Shown here: positions 16,377 to 27,000 of the stretch, one piece after another
How the letters are laid out: each line of letters starts with the position of its first letter
Position numbering within the stretch: the stretch's first letter is position 1
Assembly: GCA_903851365.1 (NCBI GenBank)
Contig: CAINOB010000092.1
Span: forward strand, 1 to 56,200
Origin: an uncultured Bacteroidota bacterium
Lineage (GTDB): Bacteria > Bacteroidota > Bacteroidia > Bacteroidales > UBA12481
Length of the DNA stretch: 56,200 nt
Reading direction: 5' to 3'
Notes under the pieces: generated by a model
What the model saw: only the letters and a program-made list of their open reading frames with translations
What the model was told of the DNA's origin: nothing
Database searches by the model: none
Translations under genes and position numbers: made by a program

Positions 16377-16838
16377 TTAGTAGCTTGATCTGCGACCACC
16401 GCCACGGCTGCTTCCGCCGCCACCGGCTCCACCACGACTGTCACCGCCTCCACGACTGCCGTAACCGCCGCCTGAGCCGCCGCTACCACCGCCACGATTG
16501 CCGCCATAACCGCCGCTGCCTCTGTTGTCGCCGCCGCCGAAACCGCCTCTTCTTTCTCCACCACCAAAACCGCCGCCACCGCGTCTTTCACCCGGTTTTT
16601 TCTCTTCTGCTTCGTTAACAACGATTGCGCGTCCGCCAATCTCAGCACCATTAAGTTCTTCAATTGCTTTTTTTGCGGCTTCGTCATCCGCCATTTCAAT
16701 AAAACCAAAACCTTTGCTCCTGCCCGAGAATTTGTCGGTAATAATTTTGCATGAGCTAACTTCTCCATACTCTTCGAAAACTCCTTGCAATTCAGCTTCC
16801 TGCAGACTAAAAGGAAGACTTCCAACGAAAATGTTCAT
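16377..16838 (-). CDS. Glycine-rich RNA-binding protein with one RRM
   Basis: 153 residues. The RNA recognition motif occupies 1-80, with RNP2 IFVGSL and RNP1 KGFGFIEM. The second half is a Gly/Arg/Ser-rich tail built of RGG and GGGY-type motifs, ending RRSSY. This is the Bacteroidota single-RRM protein type, similar in plan to plant and cyanobacterial glycine-rich RNA-binding proteins, and an abundant candidate RNA chaperone. It has its own promoter with a leader of about 65 bases and a strong terminator, so it is transcribed alone. Confidence 0.95.
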   Translation of the reverse strand: MNIFVGSLPFSLQEAELQGVFEEYGEVSSCKIITDKFSGRSKGFGFIEMADDEAAKKAIEELNGAEIGGRAIVVNEAEEKKPGERRGGGGFGGGERRGGFGGGDNRGSGGYGGNRGGGSGGSGGGYGSRGGGDSRGGAGGGGSSRGGGRRSSY

Positions 16839-16909
16839 AATTTCCCAAATTAAATTTTAAAAACTTCTAACAATTACAACGCATTAATGTTTTAACACAT
16901 AAATCTTTG

Positions 16910-16940
16910 CGAAGATACGGTGAGTAGTTGATATTTACAA
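16910..16940 (-). promoter_or_regulatory. Promoter of the RRM gene
   Basis: Minus-strand TTG (16940-16938), 20 bp, then TATCTTCG (16917-16910), one mismatch from TAnnTTTG. Transcription would leave an AT-rich leader of about 65 nt before the ATG at 16838. Such a long leader is a common place for control of cold-shock or RNA-binding protein genes. Confidence 0.5.
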
Positions 16941-17006
16941 TAGGCTGAAAATAAATGCCCGGCACCGTTATCTCGCTGATTCTGCCTGTATTCTAACGAT
17001 ATTTTT

Positions 17007-17753
17007 TTATTTAAAGTATGGCAGAATTTCCTCCATTATTAACTGATGGCCGAGTTTATTGGGGTGATTTACCTGCGACATATAATCAGCCACAGGTTTA
17101 TTTGAGGCTACAATTTTGCGAAATGCTTCGTAGCTGTCAGCCAGGCCGATATTATATTTTTCAGCCAGTTTTCTAATCTGAAGGGCATGTACTTCCAGCT
17201 CATTACCAGGCACCAGAATTTTCACATTCTGATCGGGTGAAGGAGTGAGAAGAATGATTTTAATATTTTTTTTCAGGGCCAGCGAGATCATCGTTTCCCA
17301 GGCTGCTCTTGCTTTATCGAGACCGATTCCCCTATCGTTCAATGCATAATCAATGAATAGAACATCCGGATTATGCACCAGAACGTCCTTCTTAAACCGG
17401 CGCACCCCACCCTCCGAATTTTCGCCGCCAATGGCAGTGTTTATCACATTGATCACTGCATATGGGTATAAAACTTTTAACTCCGCCAGAAGCTGGTAAG
17501 GATAGGAATCGAGCGTATTCACTACCGGGGTTTTAAAAAATCCAGCCGGTACTGAATGTCCATGAAACACAAGGTTGATGGTGCGGTTGGCGGGCCATTC
17601 CTTTTTAAGCTCCGATTTAATAGCCTTCAGATAAACAGCAGGATTGGCCTGGGCAGTTATCCTGACAACCTGAAAGGACAAGGTTATCAGGGTTATGGCT
17701 AATATCAGGAAAACCCTGACATCCGACTTAGTAAACACATTCCGGCTTTTCAT
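17007..17753 (-). CDS. Exported SGNH/GDSL-type hydrolase
   Basis: About 248 residues from ATG 17753, with a signal anchor or signal peptide (FLILAITLITLSFQVVRITAQA). A GTG at 17762 would overlap the upstream stop. SGNH blocks: nucleophile Ser67 in VFHGHSVPAGFF (block I), Gly in TAIGGENSEGG (block II), Asn in IDYALNDRG (block III), and His in QVNHPNKLGHQL (block V). The family hydrolyses acyl or acetyl esters on glycans or lipids. The substrate here is unknown. The upstream neighbour is a zinc-ribbon membrane protein. Confidence 0.85.
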   Translation of the reverse strand: MKSRNVFTKSDVRVFLILAITLITLSFQVVRITAQANPAVYLKAIKSELKKEWPANRTINLVFHGHSVPAGFFKTPVVNTLDSYPYQLLAELKVLYPYAVINVINTAIGGENSEGGVRRFKKDVLVHNPDVLFIDYALNDRGIGLDKARAAWETMISLALKKNIKIILLTPSPDQNVKILVPGNELEVHALQIRKLAEKYNIGLADSYEAFRKIVASNKPVADYMSQVNHPNKLGHQLIMEEILPYFK

Positions 17754-17758
17754 GGAAT

Positions 17759-18184
17759 TCACATATTACTCCAGGGACCGCCCGTCCATCCCTGGTGAAA
17801 GAGTGCTGTTCCTACAAATACTCCCAGGGCAATCAGGAGGATCAGTCCGATCACCAGCATCAGGTAACCGATTACAAGACTGGCAACTGCAAGGCCCCTG
17901 TTAGCATTATCGTTTCTTCGGCTGATTCGGCGGAGGCTGATATGAGCCAGTATCACACCAACCAGAGGTCCGATAAATCCGGCGACAAAGAAGCCAAAAA
18001 TCGTAACCAACAGGGAGATTAGCGGTAGTCCGTCGAAATAATAGCCCTGCCCGGCAGGATCCCTGTAGTATCTTGATTTGCTGCCAATTGGAGCACCGCA
18101 GTTTGAGCAGAAGAAAGCTTTTTCATGATTTGTATTGCCGCAATGCGGACAAATCAGGCTTCCAGGAGGATTTATTACTTCCAT
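17759..18184 (-). CDS. Zinc-ribbon membrane protein with DUF4190-type helices
   Basis: 141 residues. The N-terminal zinc ribbon has two CxxC pairs, ICPHCGNTN (Cys12, Cys15) and FFCSNCGAPIG (Cys26, Cys29). Two hydrophobic helical segments (LISLLVTIFGFFVAGFIGPL and VIGYLMLVIGLILLIALGVF) flank a loop with ISLRRISRRN, the DUF4190 pattern. It is probably an inner-membrane protein of unknown role. It is the first gene of a two-gene unit with the SGNH hydrolase. Confidence 0.75.
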   Translation of the reverse strand: MEVINPPGSLICPHCGNTNHEKAFFCSNCGAPIGSKSRYYRDPAGQGYYFDGLPLISLLVTIFGFFVAGFIGPLVGVILAHISLRRISRRNDNANRGLAVASLVIGYLMLVIGLILLIALGVFVGTALFHQGWTGGPWSNM

Positions 18185-18240
18185 ACCAATAATATTAATC
18201 AGTATAAAGTTAGTGCTTCTTCACATATCAAAGTCAGAAA

Positions 18241-20466
18241 TCAGAATGAAGTACGAAGGGTAATTCTGAAATTCCTACCGGGAGCGCTTACGCCAGAGGC
18301 AAAGACCCGATAATTGGTATCAAAAATATTTTCGCAGGCCAGCTGCACATTTAAATATTTATGCACCTGATAGGCCAATCGCAGATTCAGCGTATTCCAT
18401 GCCGGCATACCATCCGGAGTGGCATAAATTTCATTATCCTCGGCATTGAGCAGGTAATTGGAAATATCCTTTTTGCCGTTGAATACAAAGGAAAGTTCAC
18501 CCCGCAATTTACTGCTGCGGTATTCCAAAGCAGCCTTGCCGAAAACAGGCGGGATATGGTCGAGAGGAGTATCACCCGTGGTTTCATGGATGCGGCCATA
18601 GGTATAATTAATCGTATCGGAGATCGAAAATCCGTACGCAAGATCAATTCCTGCAGTACCATAAGCACCCGCGATAAAGGCTTTCCGCTTGTTCTGGCTG
18701 CTGTACACCTTGCTCATCACACCATCATACATCACACTGTCCTGGCCATTAAACTGGTCGGGGGCCGTTACGATTGCATTATCAATAAAAGTGTAATATC
18801 CGCCTGCCTCGATCCTTGCCTTGCCACCGATAGTTTGAACGAGACCGAGTTCGAGGTTGGTGGTATATTCCGGCTTGAGGTTCGGATTGGGAACGATCAG
18901 CTGGCCGGCAACACTTTCAAACACCTTAATCATATCGTCGATGTTCGGTGTACGGAAACCAGTTGAAGCCAGCAGTGTAACCTTGGTACGCTCAGTTGGT
19001 AAATAGAGTAATCCAGCCGTGCCGCTGAACGCCCCGCTTTTTTGTTCCACAGAATTAAACGGGAATGCAAAGAATGTGGTGGAAGCAAAGGTGGAATTCA
19101 GTACGGAATAGTTGTAACGGATTCCCGCATTTAAAAACAGCTTATCACCGACCAGTGAGATTTTGTCCTGAGCATAAACCGCAAACGTATTCATGGTATT
19201 AGTGCCATCGGGATATCTTGTATCGGCAGGGGTTTCCTCCAGGGTATTCACATTCGTAAACAGGGCTGTTGATTTAACGTCGTTGAAATAGGCCTCGGCG
19301 CCGTAATTTATCTCGTGGCGCTGAAGTTTTTTATATCCATCGACATCAAAGGAGTAAGTTTTAACCCGTTCATTCTGTGATTTCAGTTTGGTACTATTCA
19401 GTTTACGGCTGTTGCGGCTCTCCATGTTATTCTGATAAGCAACAGTGAGAGAGAACTTATCCATCAGCGCAGTGGTCATTTTTCTCTCAAACCGATAGCT
19501 GGCCAACTGGCGCTTTTCCGGACCATAATACCATTCTGCATTTTTCGGCTTTCCCTTGCTATCGGTTTCAGTAAGCCTGTCATAACGGGTAACATTTCCA
19601 GTGGTGGAATATTGAAAATTCAGGGTATGGGTAGTCCTGCTATTGGGTTGATAAAGATATTTATCGATAAAATCAAACTGCCGGTAAGCTGTTCCAACCT
19701 GTCTGTTTTTATCCGGATTGGTCATGATACTATCAGCACCATTGATTCTTTGGACATAAACCGGTCGCTCCCCAAAGGTTGGGTAAGCATTCTTCCGGTT
19801 AGCTCCCTGCACAATATCTCCAAAATCAGAATAAGAAACACTAAAGAGAGATGCAAGTTTTTTGCCTCCGAAACCAACATCAAAATGGCCGGTTTTCTCC
19901 TCGTTTGCCGTACCATAGCGAACCAGGGCACTACCCAGAATCTTTTGGTTAAGCACTGGTTTTCTGGTGATAAAATGCATCACACCGCCGAGGGCATCGC
20001 TGCCATACATTGCTGAGGATGGGCCGTAAAGGATTTCCACCTTATCAAGGATTGCATTATCTATGCGAAGAACATTTTGCAGGTGGCCTCCTCTGAAAAT
20101 CGCATTATTTAAGCGAACTCCATCGATCATCAGCAGCACCCTACTCGACTCGAACCCACGGATTATAGGGCTTCCACCACCGCCCTGACTTTTCTGCACC
20201 AGAATATTTCCGGTATTGCTTAGTACATCAGCCGAGTTCATGGAATTCATCCATTGCAGGTCGCGCCGGGTTATGATATCTATGTGCTGAACGACCTGAC
20301 GCCTCAGCATCTCAAATTTATTGGCAGTAACAACTACCTCATCGATAGTTCTTCTGAGAGTATCCTCCTGAGCCGAAACGATATTTACGGTGGCCATCTG
20401 GAGAAACCCAATGGCAAAAAGGGTTACAGCGATTTTGTAGAGGGTGGAATTCCTATTCATGAGCAT
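18241..20466 (-). CDS. TonB-dependent outer-membrane receptor, heme/hemoglobin-type
   Basis: 741 residues, or 739 if ATG 20460 is used, with a signal peptide ending VSAQ. The TonB box region is DEVVVTANK, followed by the plug domain (SADVLSNTGNILVQ, SPIIRGFESSRVLLMIDGVR, YGPSSAMYGSDALGGVMHFI). Near 520-535 is NPNLKPEYTTNLELG, the motif that marks heme and hemoglobin receptors in this superfamily. The barrel closes with GRNFRITLRTSF, with a terminal Phe. It would import a large iron or heme ligand with TonB-ExbBD energy. No hemophore or uptake partner is next to it, so the ligand is inferred. Confidence 0.85.
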   Translation of the reverse strand: MLMNRNSTLYKIAVTLFAIGFLQMATVNIVSAQEDTLRRTIDEVVVTANKFEMLRRQVVQHIDIITRRDLQWMNSMNSADVLSNTGNILVQKSQGGGGSPIIRGFESSRVLLMIDGVRLNNAIFRGGHLQNVLRIDNAILDKVEILYGPSSAMYGSDALGGVMHFITRKPVLNQKILGSALVRYGTANEEKTGHFDVGFGGKKLASLFSVSYSDFGDIVQGANRKNAYPTFGERPVYVQRINGADSIMTNPDKNRQVGTAYRQFDFIDKYLYQPNSRTTHTLNFQYSTTGNVTRYDRLTETDSKGKPKNAEWYYGPEKRQLASYRFERKMTTALMDKFSLTVAYQNNMESRNSRKLNSTKLKSQNERVKTYSFDVDGYKKLQRHEINYGAEAYFNDVKSTALFTNVNTLEETPADTRYPDGTNTMNTFAVYAQDKISLVGDKLFLNAGIRYNYSVLNSTFASTTFFAFPFNSVEQKSGAFSGTAGLLYLPTERTKVTLLASTGFRTPNIDDMIKVFESVAGQLIVPNPNLKPEYTTNLELGLVQTIGGKARIEAGGYYTFIDNAIVTAPDQFNGQDSVMYDGVMSKVYSSQNKRKAFIAGAYGTAGIDLAYGFSISDTINYTYGRIHETTGDTPLDHIPPVFGKAALEYRSSKLRGELSFVFNGKKDISNYLLNAEDNEIYATPDGMPAWNTLNLRLAYQVHKYLNVQLACENIFDTNYRVFASGVSAPGRNFRITLRTSF

Positions 20467-20477
20467 TTTAGTCTGCT

Positions 20478-20485
20478 CAAATCTA
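20478..20485 (-). promoter_or_regulatory. -7 element for the TonB-dependent receptor
   Basis: Minus-strand TAGATTTG, a perfect match to TAnnTTTG, with TTTC 18 bp upstream as a weak -33 box. It lies 12-18 bp before the two candidate start codons, which favours the second (ATG 20460). Confidence 0.45.
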
Positions 20486-20510
20486 AGAATTATGTGGTAA
20501 CCTGAAAGTT

Positions 20511-22607
20511 TCAGTTCAGATTTGATGCGGCCGGAAGCTCAAACCAGAATTCCGATCCTTTACCCTCTTTTGATATAACACCGATAGTGCCGCCCATCAT
20601 TTCGACGAGGTTTTTGCTGATTGCTAAACCCAGTCCGGTACCGCCATACCTTCTGCTAAGAGCATGATCGGCCTGGCGAAATCTTTCAAAAATCAGTGTT
20701 TGCTGGTCCTCTCGTATGCCTATCCCGGAATCGCGTACAAAAAACCTGACCATTTCCTTGGCACAACCGGGTCCATAACCAAGAGTAATTGCCCCAGTAC
20801 TCGTGAATTTAATGGCATTATCGAAGAGAACTTCCATAATTTTTGTCACCCTGGCAACATCCAGGAACGCAATGTCAGGGTTTTTCCCCTTTTCGAGCAC
20901 CAGGTTAAGTGACATTCCGGGTGGGCATCTTTTCAGCATTATGTTTCGAAGCAGGTTTTCCAGATCCGTAAAAAGGCCAGAAAGTGAAATGCCGGCAGGT
21001 TTAATAAGAATCTCTCCTGAATCGACACGTGAAAGATACATTACATCATCAATGATCCGGAGGAGCTGATCGGACCCACTGCGAATCGCGTTAATAAATT
21101 CCTTTCGGGCGGAAGGGTCCTCCTCTTCTTCAAGCAGATCCGAAAATCCAACCACGGCATTGAGGGGTGTTCTTATCTCATGGGAAATATTCGCCAGGAA
21201 GGCTGATTTAAGTCGATCAGATTGCTCCGCTTTTTCCTTTGCTCCGACCAATTCTTCAATCATCCTTATTCTTTCACTGATATCGCGCGTAATACCCAGG
21301 GCACCAAATGGTTTGCCATCCAATCCGTAAATAAATCCGCATTTTATTTCGGTCCAGACCGTTGATCCGTCTTTTCGGAGCATTTCAAGGTCAATGGTGA
21401 TCGGATCGAGGCGTTTTGTAGGATTGGCCATTAATTTTTCCATCTCCCCCTTTATCAGCTTCATGGCCAGTTGCCCTGAAGCAGGTGTCATCCCTTCCAC
21501 GATGGTTTCGCTCAGGGCCTCCTCCACGGTAAATCCGCGTAGTTGCATGACTACAGGACTGACATAGGTATAGTTCAATGACATATCGAACATAAAAATT
21601 TCATCGAAAGAGTTTTCCGCCAGCATGCGGAACTTCTCGCCTTCTTCATGCCTCGAGGCCCGCAAATAAGAATCATCGATAACTGTTGCCCTGATATGTA
21701 AAAGGCTGCCATCTTCATTTCTGACCACTTTTGCACTCATTAATACCGGAAGAACCAAACCGTCCTTCCGTATCAATTCATTTTCCACATCTCTTATTTC
21801 ACCTTGGATCATTAATTGATTATAGCCCTCCACAAACCGAATTTTTCCTTCAGGAGTCATTAGGTCAGCCATTTTGACCTTATCTACAATATCATCGGAG
21901 GTATATCCAAGCCATTGCAGTTCGGTGGCATTCATCCGGATAATTGTCAGATCAGGAGAAAGGATATGATAACCGCAGGGGGCATGGTCCCAAAGATCCT
22001 TGACTTCCGATTCGCGTTCTGTGACATCGTAAGCCATTCCCAAAGCGGCATTTTCATTATTGTAAACGATCCGATGCGAATTGACCTCCACTTTTATGGT
22101 CCGCCCATCGCGGAGTTGGTGCTTCCATACGCCCGGTACATGGTGAAAGTTTTCCCGCGGCGCGTTTAGTTCAGCAAATAACAGTGCGATTTCCGAAGGG
22201 GGCCTTATTTGTTCGAGGGTCATATTAGCAAACTCTTCCTTTGAATAGCCATACTTGTCAATGGCGGCATCGTTTACTTCCAGAAACTTCAAATCCGAAA
22301 CCCGGTAAACCCACATGGGAATTGGGTTGCTAAGAAAAAGGTCCTTATATCGGGAGAAGCTCTCGCTAAGGGAGTTACCTGCCTTGATTTGTTGCAATAA
22401 TAATCGTCGTTCCTGGCGACGCCAGACCAAAATTAGCATCAGCCCGGGTAGAAAAATCAAAAGTGATACAATTACGAGGAATTCAAGACGATGCTCAACT
22501 AAACCGTACATTAGATAAATCCGAGTAGCCGCAAGTATGATAAAGCCACTCAAGACCAGATAGCCTGTAAGAAGGATTGAACCCGTTGAAACTTTACCTT
22601 TGAACAT
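20511..22607 (-). CDS. Membrane PAS-domain sensor histidine kinase
   Basis: 698 residues. Two N-terminal transmembrane helices (about 12-31 and 39-60) are followed by three PAS domains at roughly 85-195, 205-320 and 325-450, for example [19 protein letters not shown] and [18 protein letters not shown]. The HisKA motif [17 protein letters not shown] places the phosphoacceptor His near 476. The ATPase domain has the N box [24 protein letters not shown] and [19 protein letters not shown]. No receiver domain and no adjacent response regulator are present. The last residues end at 20511, 44 bp before the TonB receptor start. Confidence 0.92.
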   Translation of the reverse strand: MFKGKVSTGSILLTGYLVLSGFIILAATRIYLMYGLVEHRLEFLVIVSLLIFLPGLMLILVWRRQERRLLLQQIKAGNSLSESFSRYKDLFLSNPIPMWVYRVSDLKFLEVNDAAIDKYGYSKEEFANMTLEQIRPPSEIALLFAELNAPRENFHHVPGVWKHQLRDGRTIKVEVNSHRIVYNNENAALGMAYDVTERESEVKDLWDHAPCGYHILSPDLTIIRMNATELQWLGYTSDDIVDKVKMADLMTPEGKIRFVEGYNQLMIQGEIRDVENELIRKDGLVLPVLMSAKVVRNEDGSLLHIRATVIDDSYLRASRHEEGEKFRMLAENSFDEIFMFDMSLNYTYVSPVVMQLRGFTVEEALSETIVEGMTPASGQLAMKLIKGEMEKLMANPTKRLDPITIDLEMLRKDGSTVWTEIKCGFIYGLDGKPFGALGITRDISERIRMIEELVGAKEKAEQSDRLKSAFLANISHEIRTPLNAVVGFSDLLEEEEDPSARKEFINAIRSGSDQLLRIIDDVMYLSRVDSGEILIKPAGISLSGLFTDLENLLRNIMLKRCPPGMSLNLVLEKGKNPDIAFLDVARVTKIMEVLFDNAIKFTSTGAITLGYGPGCAKEMVRFFVRDSGIGIREDQQTLIFERFRQADHALSRRYGGTGLGLAISKNLVEMMGGTIGVISKEGKGSEFWFELPAASNLN

Positions 22608-22695
22608 AATTGCTGTAAGGAGTACGAAATTAGCTAATTGGGTTCAATTGTAAAATCTATTTGACGAACAATAAGAAATGTTTGACGAATAGAAT

Positions 22696-23931
22696 CTAGA
22701 ATTCAAAGTAGAGCCAATTTTTGGCGGAGGGATTGTAACTGAAAGAGATAAGCAGACTGGCGGCTGGATACATAGGGATTGTGAATTGAAAACCGGTTCC
22801 GATTGCATATCTGAAGCCAACATCTTTCGGATCACGGACCCTTCCTGAAGCGGAGCCTAATTGTGCGAATACTGATTGTTCAACGGCCAGATAATCACGA
22901 TTGATCCAGGTATAATATAATCCGGCAGAAGCCAGTTGCATCAGATTGCCAGTTAGGTCGCCGTAAGCGATACCGCGAATATTTGATGGCCCATATCGGG
23001 GGACGAAATAAAAATAAGGGCCCGAATTGTAACTTCCCTGCCAGCGTAACCCAAGCTGAAGCCGGGGATTCAGCAGTTTGTCATATTCTGCATGGACACT
23101 GCATTCATAATAGTTTTGGGTATTTTGATTGAGCCCGATTCCGGCGCCGATCATCCCGGTGAGGTTGAATCCCTCCTCCTGATGACGGCGATGCGTTATA
23201 GTTCCAACAGATTCTGTTATCCGGAAGTACCAGAATTGCCTGTTATAATCGGGCGATTCGGGCCATTGCTCGAGCGACAGTGCGGTAGGATGAAGCCTGT
23301 AGTAACCGGTTTCAAGATCGGGTGAAAAAGTATAATGATAATCCTGATGCAAGGGATTTACTATACTAACGAATGCCTGATCAGCATCCACATCATAAAC
23401 CGATTCCCTCCTTACACCTGCACCGATCGACATATTTTTCCACAGCAACTGTCTGGGTATCGTTAGCAAAATCTCGCCAAATGATGGTTCATTTTCACCA
23501 TATTGTCCCCTGACAGCCAGGCTGATATTCCGACCGAGAAAATTTTTGTCGGCAAGGCCGGCTGAGATCTTGAGACCCTGTTTCGAAAGATCTCCGCCAA
23601 TGATCGGAATTATGGTGAGGGCATCACGGGTGATGAGGTGCAAAGCTGACCGGCCATCTGGGAGGGAGTCCCACCGATAATCCACGGTGGCAAAATTCTG
23701 AAGGTTCCAGATTTTTTTAAGCGATACTTCCAGGTCCTGGGGTGTAACTGTATCTCCCTGATTGAATTCGAGTTCAGCCAATATGATTTTACTGCGCGTG
23801 CGCCAATTACGTTCTATTAATATTGTATCGGCGCGGTGCGGGGCAAAAGTGTCGACTTTCACCAGCTGGGAAAGAGCCGGGACCGAAAGGGAGGCGGCTA
23901 CCACGATGAACAGAAGATGCTTTAAGCTCAT
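22696..23931 (-). CDS. Omp85-superfamily outer-membrane protein with one POTRA
   Basis: 411 residues with a signal peptide ending PALSQ. Residues about 45-115 form one POTRA-like domain (ILAELEFNQGDTVTPQDLEV, IWNLQNFATVDYRWD), followed by a beta-barrel with alternating strands. The conserved end reads FRYAIGTGFQFTIPMYPAAS and SFSYNP and closes on a C-terminal Phe (LYFEF), the insertion signal of barrel proteins. BamA itself has five POTRAs and about 800 residues, so this is a short member of the family. Function (assembly, secretion or lipid export) is unknown. It sits between two histidine kinase genes. Confidence 0.75.
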   Translation of the reverse strand: MSLKHLLFIVVAASLSVPALSQLVKVDTFAPHRADTILIERNWRTRSKIILAELEFNQGDTVTPQDLEVSLKKIWNLQNFATVDYRWDSLPDGRSALHLITRDALTIIPIIGGDLSKQGLKISAGLADKNFLGRNISLAVRGQYGENEPSFGEILLTIPRQLLWKNMSIGAGVRRESVYDVDADQAFVSIVNPLHQDYHYTFSPDLETGYYRLHPTALSLEQWPESPDYNRQFWYFRITESVGTITHRRHQEEGFNLTGMIGAGIGLNQNTQNYYECSVHAEYDKLLNPRLQLGLRWQGSYNSGPYFYFVPRYGPSNIRGIAYGDLTGNLMQLASAGLYYTWINRDYLAVEQSVFAQLGSASGRVRDPKDVGFRYAIGTGFQFTIPMYPAASLLISFSYNPSAKNWLYFEF

Positions 23932-23957
23932 GAAGTAAAGATAGAGAAAACCAAGGA

Positions 23958-24050
23958 TGAGATTCGAATTGAGAATTCCGATTTCCGATCTTCTTCTCCG
24001 TCTTCCGTCTACCGGTCTTCTTTTTCGTCCCCCGCTCTTCTTCTTCGGTT
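23958..24050. repeat. Degenerate short-period repeat in the intergenic spacer
   Basis: A run of CTTCTTCTCC, GTCTTCCGTCTACC and similar 7-10 bp units fills most of the 123-bp gap between the Omp85-like gene and the second kinase. It is the reverse complement type of the repeat at 29365-29441. No promoter was recognised inside it. Confidence 0.55.
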
Positions 24051-24054
24051 TTGG

Positions 24055-27000
24055 TTATGCCGGCAGCGTAAACGTAAACTTGCTGCCCTTGCCTACCTGG
24101 CTTTCGACCCAGATTTTACCACCCAGCAATTCAATCATCCCTTTGCATAACGACAAGCCGAGACCTGCACCTTCAAACCGGCGGATTATTGTTGCATCCA
24201 CCTGGTAAAAACGGTCGAATACCCGGTCAATCCTGTCCTCTGGAATGCCTATACCTGAATCCCGGACAAAGTATAACAATCCCACCGGCGTATCTTCAAT
24301 TCCTATTTCAACAAATCCCTTTTCGGTAAATTTGAATGCATTATTTATCAGGTTAGTAAAAACCTGCTGAAACTTCATGGTATCGGTCTCAATAAATCTA
24401 TCCTTCAACTGATCTGGTATTTTCACCCTGATCTGAATTGATTCTTTCAAAGGCCGGTACTGAAACTGAGCAATTACCTCTCTGAGAACTGCCACAGGCG
24501 AGAATTTCGTCATCCGGATCCTTTCGGTACCTGACTCAATTTTACTGATATCAATCAGGTTGCTTATGAGGTTAAGAAGCCGGTCGCCACTCGATCGGAT
24601 GATTCCCGCATATTTCAGCACATCCTCCATCTCGTTTACGTCTTCGACCAAAAGATCTGAAAAACCGATAATACTATTCAGGGGAGTTCGGATTTCGTGA
24701 CTCATGTTTGCGAGGAATGCGGTTTTAAGCCGATCGCTTTCTTCCGCTTTGTCCTTAGCAGCAACCAGGTCGTCAATCATTTTTATCCAGTCAATGTAAA
24801 GGCTTAGCTCATGGGCGACCATCTCCAGCAGTGCAGCAGATTCCCTGTTATAGGCATTGGGATTGGTATAGCTTTGCACCACCATCACCCCGATCACTTT
24901 GTTATCAATAATCAAAGGGACGCCTAACCAACATTCCGCAGGTGTCCCCAAAAAGTTAAATTTCTTATCATTAGAAATTTTTTCAATGCCCGTTCTATTC
25001 AGCAATATTGTTTTTCTATTCTTCACAACCTGCCCGGACAAAGAACTATCGGCTTTCCATTCGGTAAATTCATCCTTTTGGTCAATAAAAAGGACTTTTT
25101 TGAGGGTATCCGTTTCGCCATCATAAAGGGCCACAAAGAAATTTTTGGCATCCATGATCCGCATGAGTTCAGTTCTGACTGTCGTCACCATCTGAACAAG
25201 TGTTTCTACCACTACAACTTCCCGGGCAATATTTATCTGGATAAGTTGAATAATTTCGGCTTTTTTATGCTCAGTTATATCCAGGCTGGTTCCCAAAATT
25301 CCGTTAAACTTGCCATCGGCGGAATAAAGCGGAACTTTGCTTGTCAGGAAAAATCGTTGGTTGGGAGGTGAATCCTGACTTGTTTCTTCCTTGTTTATCA
25401 GTGGAAATCCTTTCATGACCTGAAGCTCATCTGATCTAAATACTTTAGCGACTTCAGGCGAATAAAAATCTTCATCTGTTTTACCCATCATTTCGTCGGG
25501 AGAGGATAATCCCAGGTATCGTGCACAGGCAGCATTTGCTGCAACGAAGTGTCCATCAACATCCTTAACAAAAACCAGAGTAGGCAATAAATCAATGAGC
25601 AGTCGGTATCGTTCCTCGCTCTCGCGCAGGGCAATTTCAGATTTCTTCCTTTTATCGTTAGTAAATACCAGGGAAACAAATGAGGCGACGGTAGTCGCAA
25701 AGGCTTCCTCATCAGGTTTCCAGACCCTGCCACCACCCGCTTTTTCGAGGCTTAGCACACCAGCCAGGGTTCCATCCACCATCACGGGTACATCCAGAAT
25801 AGATTCCATGCCAAACGGAGTAAGATAATGATCAGAGAACTCACTTGTTCGCTCGTCGGAACGTGCGTCGCTGGCATTGATTATTTCACCGGTTGCGAGA
25901 GCCGCGAAATATCGTGGATAATCCGTTGCGGAAATCACCAATCCTTCCCTGATACTACCACCATCTGTCCCAAAAAGAGAAACACACTTCAGAATCTCCC
26001 CATCATCGAAAACCAGCCATAAGCTGGTCCTTTCTACCTCAAAAACATAGGATATCAATTCCGTTATCCGGTTGATGGCGGCATGAACATTTCCAGACAT
26101 CACCGAGGATTCCGTTACTAATTCCGCAATGGCATTTCTTTGTCGGTTCACCCTATTTTGTCCGGCTACGAGATCGAGTTCCATTTGCTTACGTTCGGTG
26201 ATATCGTAACTATGGGCAACAATCGATGTGACTTTCCCGCGCGAGTCGAATACGGGAGTATAATTAACCTGCACCCATCGTTGTCCTGTGGTCATATTGA
26301 AAACATTCTCGTAGGAGATCGGGTGGCCCAATTTTACCTCTTCGATATATTTGAGCGCGAAACGGTAATTTTCTTCGCTAATAATATCCTTGATATGACT
26401 TCCGATAATTTTATCAACAGGAATCCCGAATGATTTTTCGAACATCGCATTGACAAATTCATATCTCAAGGTATCGGCATCAACATAAGCAATAAACCCG
26501 GAGAGGTTATCCGCGAGAATCCTCAATTTCTCAAGACTCTGGCGATGAGCAAGCTCAGTATTCTTGACGGTAGTTATATCGATAATGGTTCCAATCAGCC
26601 TTTGTGGATGACCGGATGCATCAAATTCAAGCCGGCCCCGTCCATGCACCCATCTTTCCTGTCTGTCGTTTTGGCGGATGATCTTGTATTCCTTGTCAAA
26701 TTGATGCTTTTCTGCGACCACATAATTCGTGACATAATCGACCATTTCAGCTCGCCAGTCTGGATGTATAACCAGGCTCCAGCCTTCGAAGGATCGTACA
26801 TAATTTTCATCGATTCCGAAAATTTCATCAAGGATTTCCGAGCTTGACCAAAAGCCGGTGAAAAGATCAAAATTATAGGTTCCCAGGAAGGCGATCTTCT
26901 GCGATTCCTGAATCATTGCCTCACTTTCAGCGAGTCTATTCTTCAAGGTAACCTGTGCCGTAACATCAGAAACGGTTGTAGTAAAAAAGAGAGGCTTACC

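Noticed and set aside
16377-16838. An Ala- and Val-rich frame on the same strand and long Pro-rich plus-strand frames across the RRM gene.
   Set aside because: They come from the Gly-rich codons of the RRM tail read in other frames; the RRM frame has clear RNP motifs.
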